64,000 nt of DNA, taken from NCBI GenBank assembly GCA_963965975.1, contig OZ014414.1, forward strand, positions 9,109,230 through 9,173,229, written 5' to 3'. The DNA is from Xestospongia bergquistia (taxonomy: Eukaryota; Porifera; Demospongiae; Haplosclerida; Petrosiidae). Position numbers and translations under genes: made by a program. Position 1 is the first letter of the stretch, and every line of letters starts with the position of its first letter. The notes beneath the pieces are model-generated. The model had not been told where the DNA came from. It was given only the letters and a program-made list of their open reading frames with translations, and did no database searches. Positions 1 through 11,168 of this stretch are shown piece by piece.

Positions 1-162
1 ATGCAAAAGTTTGACCAGACATTCCCTATCCTTGCAGAATGCCTGGCTTCAAGACTAATATATATATATATATATATATATGTTTGCTTATACTACTAGT
101 ATATATGAATATATTTTAATAATAAATAGCTCAATATTAAATTATTGCTGATATTCACTTAC

Positions 163-487
163 CAGCAGCAGAGCTGGAAGACTTCTTCAATGATTGTTCA
201 TATTTATGAGCAATAGTGTTTTCTTCAATGACTTCCTTCTTCAAAGTATCTATAACTTGTTTTCTGGTAGCATTAGGGTTGGTATCTAACCACAACTCAA
301 ACATTTTTAATGTCTTGTAAGTAGAATCATCAGGTTGTCTACGAATATCATCCAACTTCTTGGAATCAAGTTTAAGCAGGATACCAAACTGATACCATTT
401 ACCACCAATATGAATATGTTCACATAATTCATCAAGAGCGGGCTTCTCTTCTAATAACTTCTCAAATGAAAGATTTCGTTCAGCCAT
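163..487 (-). CDS. Death-domain first exon of a gene running off the left edge
   Basis: This exon starts with ATG at 487 and ends at a GT donor (complement of 161-162). About 108 residues form a Death-fold domain: a KWYQ-G core, a run of amphipathic helices, an ELWLDTNP motif and a charged C-terminal helix. It is closely similar to the first exon of the complete gene at 3519-8090, which has the same KLDEK/ELC start, the same NPNATR motif and the same EENTIAH helix. The gene is therefore probably another Death/CARD/X/LRR family member whose remaining exons lie left of the window. Upstream DNA (490-860) is also homologous to DNA upstream of that gene, so the pair arose by segmental duplication. 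Function is unknown; family logic suggests homotypic adaptor interactions. Confidence 0.75.
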
Positions 488-796
488 TGCTATTTGACAA
501 GAAGTAACACACCCATATATACGTTTGGGTGGAGATTATTAATATCTATATTTAATAAGATTCATTAATCTTGTGATCTCAATTTTACCATAGATAGTAG
601 TACTATCTATGATTTTACATACAATATTAGTGATTATGAATATGATTAAATATTTTTTAAAAAAAAGCAAATTAGAAATTAGCATGATAACTAAAGAAAA
701 ATCATTAATTTCTCTACATATTCAAGGCTACATGAAGGTTCCTTCATATAAGACTCAACAAATTCCCTTAATAACATCCTCTTATGGATAGTGCCT

Positions 797-846
797 ATCA
801 AAATCCAACTGCAGCTTCTGCTTGAATGTTTCTTCCTTTTTTAGGC
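797..846 (-). pseudogene. Relic of the PNPLA8 last-exon C-terminus
   Basis: Read on the minus strand, this stretch gives a peptide close to the C-terminus of the intact PNPLA8 at 8457-11076 (both contain TxKQKLQL before the end). It sits at the same relative place upstream of a Death-domain first exon. Flanking DNA at about 720-850 aligns with about 8410-8535. No other PNPLA8 exon is seen. It is a scrap carried in with the duplicated Death gene, not a gene. Confidence 0.6.
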
Positions 847-997
847 CCTTTATAGATAGTATGACTATAATCATGAGCTCTACATCATCCATTTAGTCAT
901 CTATATGAATGTGTCCATCTATCTATCCTTTCATCCATTTATCTCATATATCTCCTATCATATATTAACACTTCATATTATCTATTATATATTATAG

Positions 998-1523
998 GTA
1001 CCAGGATACTCTTGTAAAGTAGCTTTCTCACCAGATGGAAGGTATATTATAACATACTATTATATGTGGACATATCTTTTATATCTTAGTATTATTTGTT
1101 GTCGTGAAGTTAGTGGGTCAGTATGTTTCTGGGACTGTAAAACAAAGAAGATATTAAAGTAGGTCTTGACTATCTATATACCTTTAAAGGAATTGTACTG
1201 GAATATAATAGATAAAAATAGTAACACAGGATTATGTAATCTTTACTATCATATTCAAAGTAGTTTATTTTATGTAAGTGGGTTGTGGTAACCTTATCTG
1301 ATGTTACTATTTTTATCCTCAATATATCACAGTACAATATCTCAAAGTCTACTAATAATTGTGTCTATTCTCCATTAAATACTGTTAATACTTGTGTCTT
1401 TGTTTGTTATATAGTAAACTCAAATGTCATGATGGTGTAGCTATATGTGTAAGATGGTTACCTCATGAAACATCAAAAGTTGTCACATGTGGATGGGATG
1501 GATTAGTGAAGTTATGGGATTAA
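998..1523 (+). CDS. CDC40: CDC40/PRP17 splicing factor, last three coding exons
   Basis: Exons at 998-1041, 1090-1158 and 1415-1523 have proper AG/GT borders, join in frame and end at TAA 1521-1523. The product is a WD40 C-terminus: a VPGY...FSPDG strand, a second strand ending in FWD, then [14 protein letters not shown] and a final KLWD. This matches the end of CDC40 (yeast Prp17), a WD40 protein of the spliceosome second step. The N-terminal and most WD40 exons are not found upstream. There, at 860-990, the sequence switches to DNA duplicated from the Death/PNPLA8 region. Either the gene is truncated, or its intron hosts the opposite-strand Death gene and the other exons lie left of the window. 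The fragment itself carries no stop or frameshift. Confidence 0.85.
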
Positions 1524-1689
1524 TAATATTGGACATATTGTTCTCATATCTAGTTTATTACTTGTTGACATCTTTTATATTTACATTTCTTCTGTTTCTT
1601 TTCTTATCAATAACAATTATATAAGTAAAATAGTCTAGACTCAACTAACTCATTAGAATGTTAAATATTATACCACACCCACAGTTACA

Positions 1690-2690
1690 GACGTCAAGTA
1701 AGCAGAGAAACAAAAAAGTGCGACATTGGAGAAATAAGCATCCTATATGATGATGACATCCTTCTATCGTGTCCCTTCAAATCATTCCTCGAATTTTCAC
1801 TTGCACAATCCAACATTAATATTCTCTCTTCCTGGGTCTTAATCACTCAAAAACCAAACACATGATCATTTCCAGAAAGTCTCCTACATCATTTAATACT
1901 CTTCCTTCTCTTCTCCTTGATGGATCACCTCTTGAATTAGTCTCTTCATTTAAGTACCTAGGTGTTACTCTAACCTCTCCTGATCTACTCACATCAATGA
2001 AACTCCTTGCCCACATCTATTGTCAACTTTACTATAACTCTTCTTCTTCTGTTCTTATTAAATTGTATTTGACATTAATCCTCCCCATCATTATGTACAG
2101 CTCGTCTGTTTGGGATCCATATTCCATTAATTCCTAACATCAACCAATTGGAAAAAGTTCAACATTTTGTCCTAAAACTCTGCAGTAAAAAATTGGACCT
2201 CTGATTACCCTCTACTTCTACAACTCTTCAATCTTCCTTCTCTATCCTCCCATAGAACAACATCCAAGTTTGTCCTTTTATACAAGTTCATCTTTAGTAA
2301 GCTCCACATTCCTGCTGGCTCTTTTTCATTTCAAAACCAGTCCTCTTATAATTTACGTTCTTAACACCCATTAAATCTGAATCTGCCCTTCTCCCTACCC
2401 TCAACTCCTTCCTTCCCAGTGCTATATATTTCCCTGTGGAATTCCCTCCCCTCATCACTCAAAGATCTAAACTCTTCAAGTCAGTTCAAGCAAAATATTT
2501 CTTATTTACTTTAAAATTATCAGGAATATAGCATACATGTTGTTCATTTGTTCATCTGTTAATATCATCACTCTTCATAAATCATTCACATCCTATTTAT
2601 ATTGTTTTGATGCTCTTCATATTAGATTTGCTATTGAGTGTCTTTTGTGTTTTAATAAAAAATAAAATAAAAATAAAAATAGTCATTCAC
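1690..2690 (+). mobile_element. 5'-truncated, degenerate non-LTR retrotransposon (LINE)
   Basis: A reading frame broken by stops shows the end of a LINE reverse transcriptase. A YDDD catalytic box (from the usual YxDD) lies near 1747-1758. Next come an SSW.....K motif, FKYLGVTL (about 1950-1975) and LILPIIMYSSSVWDP (about 2070-2120), then a decayed C-terminal region with LEKVQHF and LPSLSSHR. The tail ends in an A-rich AAATAAAATAAAAAT tract at about 2655-2682, typical of LINE 3' ends. The longest open piece is only 91 codons (1862-2137), so the copy is dead. It begins just after a short repeat also seen at about 3325 and 63812. Confidence 0.8.
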
Positions 2691-3518
2691 TCAATCTATG
2701 ACATTTCTTCATTATATACCTACTTTTTGTTACTCAAGAACATTTTTAATAGAATCACGCCCACTGAATATAACCTCTAGCTATATATTGTAGTTTATTA
2801 AAACTACTTACTAATGATTATGTTATGTAGTAATAATAATATTCATAATGATAGTAGCTACAGTAAGTGGTAAAGTCAGTATGAACATATTTAAAGGTTA
2901 AAGGTTTATATACAAATTGTTCCTCTCTTTGTCCTCAATATAATCTCCTTTACAATAGTGATATATACATTGTTCATAGAATATAGAGTATATTGAGGTC
3001 CATTAATATCATTCACTCATTTATTATGTAAGTGAGCAAACTTCACTATCTCAGAAATATAAAATCAATTATAGTTTAATCTATTGAACTGACCTCAATA
3101 GTCTAGTTATATTATTAATGTGTAGTCTTCTACCTCATCTGAAAATAAGAAAGGAGGTGTTGACTCTCTAGGTAGTTAAGAAAATTGTTAAAGTATGTTT
3201 TTCTTCAAGCTCTTCGAAAGTAAAAAGCCAATCTCCATAAAGGGGTTAAAAAATGAGGCCACACCCATATAAATAATTAATCTCACAGGCGCTAAAGCCT
3301 AAATGACCAGGCAGCAAATTAGCAGCTGTCAGAGAGCAAAAAAGTGCGACGTTAGAGAAGTAAGTGTCAAGCAAAACTGCTCTATTTTTATTGTCTACTA
3401 GTTTTGTTAGAGAAATAAATTGTTAATAAATGAAGAGAAAGGAAGTCAAAAGAAATTTAAAGAGAAAATAAAAGTGAGCAAGAAGACAAATTAAGAATAA
3501 ACAACAAACTACTTACTA
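2691..3518. other. Intergenic DNA between the LINE and the LRR gene
   Basis: No coding region is recognised. The stretch is AT-rich with no long open frames. Its right part (3289-3518) holds a repeat shared with the right end of the window and the 3' flank of the LRR gene. Confidence 0.6.
3289..3518. repeat. Family-specific 3' flank repeat (with GTGCGAC core)
   Basis: This segment is nearly identical to 63789-64000. Both hold a CAGGCGCTAA start, a GTCAGAGAGCAAAAA-GTGCGAC core and a long shared tail ending at the CTACTTAC that abuts the LRR exon. A shorter version of the core also occurs at about 1700-1745. It therefore marks the 3' flank of LRR family members and predicts another LRR gene just past the right edge. 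Confidence 0.75.
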
Positions 3519-6500
3519 TTACACGAACACAAGTCTGTCTTTAATAACTTGATAACTGTCTAACATCTTACAATACTCTTCATGTTGTCTTGATAAGTAT
3601 AGTTCCCTTATTGTAGTATTTTTATTAAGTGATGTACATATTGTCTTGATATCATCATTGTTCAGTGAAGTATTGTAGAGATCTAGTGTTGTCAATGATT
3701 TAGTTGTTTGTATTAGATCTGCTATTGTACTGGTACTAACTGAAGTGATCTGACGATTACCTCCGATGTTCAACATAGTCAATGTTTGGTTTTTAGTAAG
3801 TCCTTCACAGATATATCGGACTCCATTATCAGTGATGTTACAGTCGTTGAGATATAGTTCTTTTAAAGTTGTATTACTTGATAACATAGTAGATAAGTGA
3901 GTTATATCTTCATCTGTGATATCAGTAACATGAGACAACACTAACTCTTCAAGTGTTTTATTATTAAAGAGACTATCACTGACTTGTTTGATACCACCAG
4001 TAAGTGAAGAGAAGAACAGCTCTAGTATCTTTATTGTTTTATTAGTTTTTAGTATCTCTGATAATATCGATACACACTTACTGTCCAATGAAGTGTACCA
4101 TATATTAAGTCTCCTCACTGTACACTTATTAAGATTGTTTATAATAACTGCAGTACTTTCAGGAGATGATGAATAGAGAATAATACTCCATTCTTTTCCT
4201 GTTTGTTGTTCTTTTATTAATTTACTTATAACATCTTCACTTTGTGATACACTTGGACTAATGAGTCTAACACTATTGTCATCATCAATCCACCGAACTC
4301 TTCCAGTGTCTCCTGTTATAAAACAGAGTTAGTATATAGTATAGTACACACATAGTAATATATACTATAACACACTACAATACACTGACAATACACTGAA
4401 GAAGAAAGGAAGCCATTACTGTTTACTGAATATGGTTACTATGGCAACGAATCACAGGAGGCATAGTTTACTGTTAAATTTAAGGTCTAGTATGTTCTAC
4501 TGGTTACAGAGGAACGATCCTATCAGAGTGATGATGTGGGGCTAGATTTATACACCAATTATACTGTTTGTATGTACATGTATTGTTATATATGTTATTA
4601 GTACATATCTCTATTGTTACTAATAACTAGTTATTGTTTGACTCTTTATAATTATTATTATTAGAATCCTTTAATATATCATCTGATAATGGAGACTTTA
4701 TTTAAATTTAGATATATCATAATAACATCTTTAAAATTAACAGTTAATAATTATTGTTCATTTTGTGGCTTGAGTAATATTAGACATTATGGGAATGACT
4801 CTTTATATATAGTTTTTTCATCAGTGCTTTACCACTATATTGTCAGTAATATAAATGAATTGTGTTCATACACAAAATACTAATACTCAAGAACATTAAC
4901 TTAATGTATACTTAATAATCTTATCCTGAATGGTCTTAGCCCCTCCCATTGTATAAGAGGTAATATTAATATTGACCTATCAGTTCAATAATGCTATATA
5001 TAACTTACTAGTGGTATCTGATAATCTTTTAACAGTTAGTGTAATTTTGTTTCCTCCTTGTTTAATAATATTAACAGCATCAGTATGTGATATACCTTTA
5101 GTTGAGATACCATTAATTTCTAATAATTCATCACCAACCTATAATAATAATAATATTATAAACCACACCCTCTACTAATAATAGATATATGTCCCTTACT
5201 CTAAGTCGTCCATCTTTGTCTGCTGCTCCATTCTTTATTATATCTGTAATTTGTATAGCAGTATTAGACTCTGCTCCTCCACTAATAGTAAATCCAAACA
5301 TATCATGATCTTTAGTAAACTCTATATGATGTATTTCCTCTATATTAGGATAGCCACGCCCTAGTTCAAGATAAAGAGGAAGTTGGTTATAGGATATTAA
5401 AACATGTTTATTATCTCAGTGGGTGGAGCAACTTAATAAATATATTAATATATTATAGAATTCAATATTAATACTGATATTATAGTGTGTATTATAATAT
5501 TAGTAAGTATTAGTTAGTCTAATGTGTTCTTTTCAAATTACTATATTTATATAGTTTATAAACAATGTTTAATTGACTCCACCCATTTGTGAGTGTGATA
5601 CTATACAGTGTAATATGTTAAATTCATTGTGGGTGTGGTCAAAGTTATGGCTCAACCCTATTATTATCTTCTAGTCTCAGATATCTCAATACACATTAAT
5701 ACATACATATAATCTTCACAGTATTATGTGATATATAATAGACAATGTATTGTGTTACTACCTGTAGTTTTAGTGATAAGTGATGTCTCTTTCTGACTGG
5801 ACTGTGTTTGAGTCTCCTCAAGTCCTTGATCAGTTACTGGCTTACGAACTTTTGGTATGAATGCTAGATCTAGTAACAATGTCATATAATGAGATGTCAC
5901 TAATATCAGTTACCTTTTAAGCTCTGCCTTAATGCTTCAAACTGTTTGTTTCTCTCTCTTAATTGCAACATCAATGATACTGTCACTTCCTGCAGTTTCT
6001 CCAACTCATTTTGTCTCTCTGTAGACACTGACAGTAACTCTTCCTTAATAACTAAATAATTATTAATTATAATTATGTATTGATAAATCATTAACACAGA
6101 CTATGTTAGTGATAGCTATTATATTAATAATACCTTCCTTCCATTTCAAATGTGATGTCAAATCTTTGATTGTTTTTTCTTTCATTTGTTTTCTTTCTAC
6201 ATAGAAACATTGAATTTTAAATCAGATATATCATATAATAGACAGCTATTAAATAAACAGTGATTATTGACTACATGGACAAATACCTTCACTTTGTTGG
6301 ACAATGGATGATATTTCTAAAGACATCTTTTTACTGATGGTTTGTCGTACCTCAAGTTGACTTCTCAACTCCTTTGTCTTCTCTTCTACAATAGGTCTAA
6401 CCTCCTATATATCAATAAACAACACATGTAGTAACTGTTGTCTAATACTACTCATCTCTTACCTTGTCTCTTTGACATTTGTCATAAATAGTGCAGTATC

Positions 6501-8090
6501 CTATTGTTATCCTGATCAATTTCTCTTTCAATAGACTAAGGTTCTCCTTAGCTGTCACTAGTAGAATATTCATCATATATTGTGGAGCATAGCAGGTGAT
6601 AATGATAGAGTTGCCTTCATTAATAGCTCTGACTTGGACACTATTGACTAAATCTTCAAATGCTTTTGCTAGCAATTCTCTGATATCATTGAGAGAGTGT
6701 TCATCCGTCTTCCATTCTAGAACAAACTCGATAGTCTCACAGATGAGCTGATAAGTTGATGAGACTCGTTTAAAGCTTTCTTTGCAGCATACTTTAAGTT
6801 TGACCTTTTCACAAAATGTATCAACTGCTAACTTGAATTCAACAATGTGTTTACTTGCTGTTATGATATTATATTCATGAACTATAGCCTCCAAACAGCA
6901 AACATTAATGATGGTACATTTATCTTCTACTAGTTCCATGACATCATCAAATGATTCAGCTAAAGACAATTGAGGTTTTAGTTCTCGGAAACATCTACGA
7001 AGATATGTTTTGAGCTCTTTCAATGAAGGAATACCAGCTTCAATGAGAGGTGCAACAGTGTGTATGAGTTTACCAAAGGCCACTCTCATTTGATCAAATT
7101 CATATTGATATGTTGGTTGTAGATTGACTTGAGGACGACAAGTCTGGTCTATTTGAATATATAATAAAATAATAAATTGAAGAAACTTACTCACCATATT
7201 CCTTGAGTATATCTTGACCAATTAATACTGTTTGTTCAGACTTCATTAAGACACTAGCGAACATTTTTAATTTGCCAGGATTTTCAGACACTGTAGTACA
7301 TAGTGCTCTCAATGGACCATCTCCTAGTACACCTCCCAATCTATTGACTTCATCTAATGTCTCCTTAGAGATCACTCTCTCTGTATATAACATCTGAACA
7401 ATCTCCACAGGAAGAGTAAGTGGTAAGATCCTATCAGAGTGTTTGTGTAACATTTGACAAGCTGGTGTGGATAGTTCTTCTAATACAAAAAGAAAATAAT
7501 ATTGGAAAAGATAGCAAATTACTCGCTGAGCTCTTTACCTTCATTATGATGTTTTAATTCTATAGTCTCTGTTGAGTCACTGATATGATCATCATGTATC
7601 ATCTGATCACTATGATCTGTTGATGCTATGTCAACTGTCATATGGTCATCATCTAAAATTAAAAATAAAATTAAAAAATATAGGCTTAGATTACAGGAGT
7701 ATAATATGAACTGATGCCAATAACTCATAATCTGTATTAAATCAATTAAAACATTTACTTACCAGTAGAGATACAAGATTTTCTCAACATCTCTTCATAC
7801 TCATGAGCAATAGTGTTTTCTTCAATGACCTCTTTCCTCAAAGCATCTATCACTTGTCTTCTGGTAGCATTAGGGTTAGTGTCTAACCACAACTCAAACA
7901 TTCTTGATGTTTTGTAAGTACAATCTTCTGGTAACTTTTGAATATCATCTAGTAACTTCTTAGGATCCAGTTTTAACAGAATTCCCAACTGATACCATTT
8001 ACTACCAATACGAATATATTCACATAATTCATCAAGTGTTGGTTTCTCATCTAGTAACTTCTGAAAAGATACATTTCGTGTAGCCATCAC
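3519..8090 (-). CDS. Death/CARD-like/X/coiled-coil/PDZ/LRR protein, complete (copy 1)
   Basis: Eleven coding exons (5' to 3'): 8090-7763, 7652-7539, 7479-7195, 7148-6463, 6404-6287, 6196-6134, 6051-5914, 5869-5762, 5339-5200, 5138-5009, 4312-3519. They total 2904 nt (967 aa) and all phases agree. Domains: Death (residues about 10-105), Asp/His-rich linker, CARD-like helical domain (148-242), unknown domain X (243-471; Cys-rich, with GNSIIITCYAP and IGYCTIYDK motifs), coiled coil (472-577), PDZ (614-703; GFTISGG loop, split over two exons) and ribonuclease-inhibitor-type LRRs (about 735-960). No NACHT or kinase is seen. It is probably a cytosolic adaptor or sensor: Death and CARD domains recruit partners, LRRs often bind ligands, PDZ binds C-terminal tails. 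The start is ATG 8090 or 8087. X is not a family I can name. Confidence 0.85.
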
Positions 8091-8456
8091 TTGATCGTCG
8101 TATGAGTGTCACTCCCACAAAATCTAAGGCGGAGATTATTATAAGTCTCATGTTAATAAGATTCATTGATCACTATGGTAACCAATATCTGACTTATTTT
8201 CTGATGATCACAACTTTATATACAATATATGAGACGTGATCAGAGTATAATATAAAAGTGAAAGGCAATAAAAATTAATTGATGAAGTCAGTAATAAATA
8301 GATAATTGATTTTGAAGGAATTTAAATAAATAAAAAAATATGAAATAAAGTATTATAATATTAATTTTGATTACAAATGAAGAAAAAATTTTTTGAACAA
8401 TAAATGTTTCTCTATATAAGACTCAATGGATCCATTATTGGCAGCTCCTATGGCAA
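8091..8456. promoter_or_regulatory. Spacer between PNPLA8 3' end and the Death/LRR gene start
   Basis: This 366-bp AT-rich stretch should hold the PNPLA8 3' UTR and the promoter of the downstream same-strand Death/LRR gene. Its homologous counterpart lies at about 490-800. No clear core promoter motif can be assigned. Confidence 0.4.
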
Positions 8457-8690
8457 TTACCAACCAAAATATAGCTGGAGTTTTTGCTTGAGTGTTTTCT
8501 TCTCCTTTAGGCTCTGAGAGGCTTTGATTAATAAGTTCTCATTGAGTTCTGCATATCTGTGTGTATCATCAGTAATGGATTGAAGTTTTGATGGAGTACA
8601 ATTGTCTAACGCTATAAATTCTGAGAGAGTTGGATTAAAACGATAATACGAGGAGGGAGGGAGAAGATCTTGAAGAACAGTATGAACAGC

Positions 8691-8786
<96 letters not shown>

Positions 8787-10108
8787 TAATGGTAAGTCAT
8801 AGACCTCACTAGCTATAGACTAGTGCCAATGTACATAGTTAGTAGTGTCATATACTAAAAATAGAATAGTGTATTAATATTCCATTACTAACAATGATAA
8901 AGAATGTTGGTACAAATTAAGTACAATGAACAATATTATAAAAACAAGATGTATATTCAGGACACTTGTTTCAGTCCAATATATTAACAGTATAATATGT
9001 AAAGCTTGTTATTAATTCTGTCAACTAAATTTAGTAATATCAAAGCATTTAAATTTAGTATGAATTCCTTTTAGCAAATTTTTTGAGCCACACAAAATTT
9101 ATCCCAATCAATTAAAGTAAAGCATGTACTAAGTGTTACAATAGTCATTAAATTACTACATGTTATTATTATATACTAATAGTATATAACAGTGAAGACC
9201 TCTCTTTATATTAAGGACAATTACTAAAGTCTCAAAGTATAAAATGTTTACTTTTCTTTCTTACCTTCTGTATCAGTAGCACTGGCAACAACTTTAGTTA
9301 ATTTCTCTCTCAAACTGGTATTAGTATTTTTCTGTTCATTATTTTCTTTAATTGGATCATATTCCATAAAACGGCCGGTACCCAATGATAGGAGACACTG
9401 AATGGGTACTGCGTTACCCCAAATCCTTCGTGCCTCATGCAATGCAATAGCAGCTGGATTATTTGTCAGTAACCCTCCATCCTAAAAGAACAAAGACTCA
9501 ACACTATATAGGAACACAAACTGTTGTACCTGTAAAATATATTGTCCGAGTTTCACTTCCTCAAAGTAGCCTGGAGCAGCTGTGCTAGCCATAATGGCTT
9601 GCCATATTTGTGTGTCACATGTTGACTTATAATGAGATTCACGATCAGGATGTGTGCGATAGTTCGTGAAGAGAAAAGGTTCAATAACCACTTGATTGGC
9701 TAATGTTGAAATAAAGGACATCTAATAAAAGGAGATAGTTAATTATAATATTAATATAGTTAATTATAATATTAATATAGTTAATATTAATATTATGGGC
9801 TACAATACACTAATTGACAATATAATCAAATAGAACATTCTGGATTGAGGACATGAACTACAATCATGATACTTGGTGTCCCTTACCTTGGGACATTCAA
9901 GATCAGACATGGTCTCATACATCCTTTTCTCTGCGTTCTTTACATTTCTAACTTGTTTCTCTAATAGAGAGGAGTCATAGAATGATTGATTCAGAAATAG
10001 TTGGCCAAGCCCAAGAAAATTATTCATCTTAAAAATCTTTGAGCTCAGTTCACGATACATCATTTCTACTCTTTCCATTGGTACCTTTTCTAAAAATATT
10101 AAAGCTAA

Positions 10109-10157
<49 letters not shown>

Positions 10158-11076
10158 GACAGAGAGATAAACAATTTATAAAGCAGCACTTCTAGATGAA
10201 GAGTTGGACAATTTAATGAATGTACAATATGTTCATAAATGGATCAACTTACAAGCTAGTATTGATCCTGTACTGGTTCCTGCTACATAATCAAACATGT
10301 CGTGTACCTTTAAGCCAGAGACTCGTTCCAAATGTTGCAATAGAATTATTGGAATGAGACCTCTAAAATGAACACAATAATTATAATCACAGCATAAATC
10401 TGATTTGGGTATAGTCTCATACCCAAATCTGAGTTCTATTCTAGAATAGAACAAGATTTGGGTATGAGTCTTCTTCAAATATAAGAACACTAATAACTAA
10501 TTCTCTTACCTTGTTCCTCCACCATCAATAGATAAAATTCTTAACCCTCTTCCTTTATATGGAGGAGGACAGCCGAGAAGAGAGAGAGCCATATTTGATC
10601 GTTGTTGTATCTCATGTGGTCCTGTTTCTTTCAATTTGATTAATGACGATACAAGTCCAGTAGACTGAAATAATTCTTTCCTAACTTCAGGATGTCTACA
10701 AAGATGGACTACCAGCTGACGTAACCTCTCCAGTTGATTGAGACTTACCTATTGATGAGAATCATACAGACTAGTTATTTTCATTATCAAATGTAATTCT
10801 TCCATTTACAAGCACATGTACAATTGTTATCATTACCTGGTGTTGCCGACCTGGTCTATAGAATGAAAGCAGCTGTTCTACTATGTCACTAAGATGCTTA
10901 GAAGTTGATGAAGGATGATTTTCATTTAAAGCATTTAATTCAGCAAGTTTAGTTGTATTTTTAACACAACTTGGACTTTCGATTATTCTCCAAACAGCAC
11001 CTGTATTTGGTAGTCTAGTTGTCTTAGCAATGGAGACGTTGACTGCTGATCTGATAGCAGATGCTGTGTGAAGCAT
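8457..11076 (-). CDS. PNPLA8: Calcium-independent phospholipase A2-gamma (patatin-like)
   Basis: Seven exons (11076-10837, 10748-10510, 10362-10253, 10104-9887, 9721-9530, 9481-9265, 8689-8457) join in frame to 482 aa. The patatin catalytic core is complete: the DGGGTR oxyanion loop at the end of exon 2, the GTSTG nucleophile elbow (Ser190) in exon 3, and the DGG catalytic Asp (about residue 334) opening exon 6. The WQAIMASTAAPGYF, LLSLGTGR and LPPSSYYRFNP blocks match PNPLA8. The N-terminus (MLHTASAIRSAVNVSIAKTTRL) is Arg/Ser-rich without acids, as in a mitochondrial presequence. At 482 aa it lacks the long N-terminal extension of the vertebrate enzyme (782 aa). It should hydrolyse fatty acyl esters of membrane phospholipids. 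Two acceptors are preceded by long CT microsatellites. Confidence 0.93.
8691..8786. repeat. (GA)n microsatellite at the PNPLA8 intron 6 acceptor
   Basis: This is about 95 bp of nearly pure GA on the plus strand. On the transcribed minus strand it is a CT tract running straight into the TAG acceptor of the last PNPLA8 exon, where it serves as the polypyrimidine tract. Confidence 0.9.
10107..10158. repeat. (GA)n/(GACA)n microsatellite at the PNPLA8 intron 3 acceptor
   Basis: On the minus strand this is a TGTC/CT tract ending in TTTAG directly before exon 4 (acceptor at 10105-10106). Using the nearer downstream AG instead would create a stop, so this AG is favoured. Confidence 0.85.
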
Positions 11077-11168
11077 CGCTCACTCACTCAACTGTAACAC
11101 AGTAACACTAGCAAGTAGTCAGTTTATTGCGTCGTGTGACGCATATAGCCACGCCCCTAACCTGCAAA
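11077..11168. promoter_or_regulatory. Bidirectional promoter, PNPLA8 / STI1-like gene
   Basis: Only 92 bp separate the PNPLA8 ATG (minus) from the ATG of the STI1-like gene (plus). Both transcription starts must fall in or beside it. It is less AT-rich than its surroundings, with a GCGTCGTGTGACGC stretch near 11128-11141 containing a TGACG CRE/ATF-like core. That factor assignment is inference. Confidence 0.6.

Noticed and set aside
609..791. 60-codon plus-strand frame
   Set aside because: It lies in duplicated non-coding flank homologous to 8220-8450, with Lys/Ile-rich random composition and no splice context.
3519..8090. Classification as a canonical NLR
   Set aside because: No P-loop (GxxxxGK[ST]) or Walker B is present anywhere in the three complete family members, so NACHT is absent.
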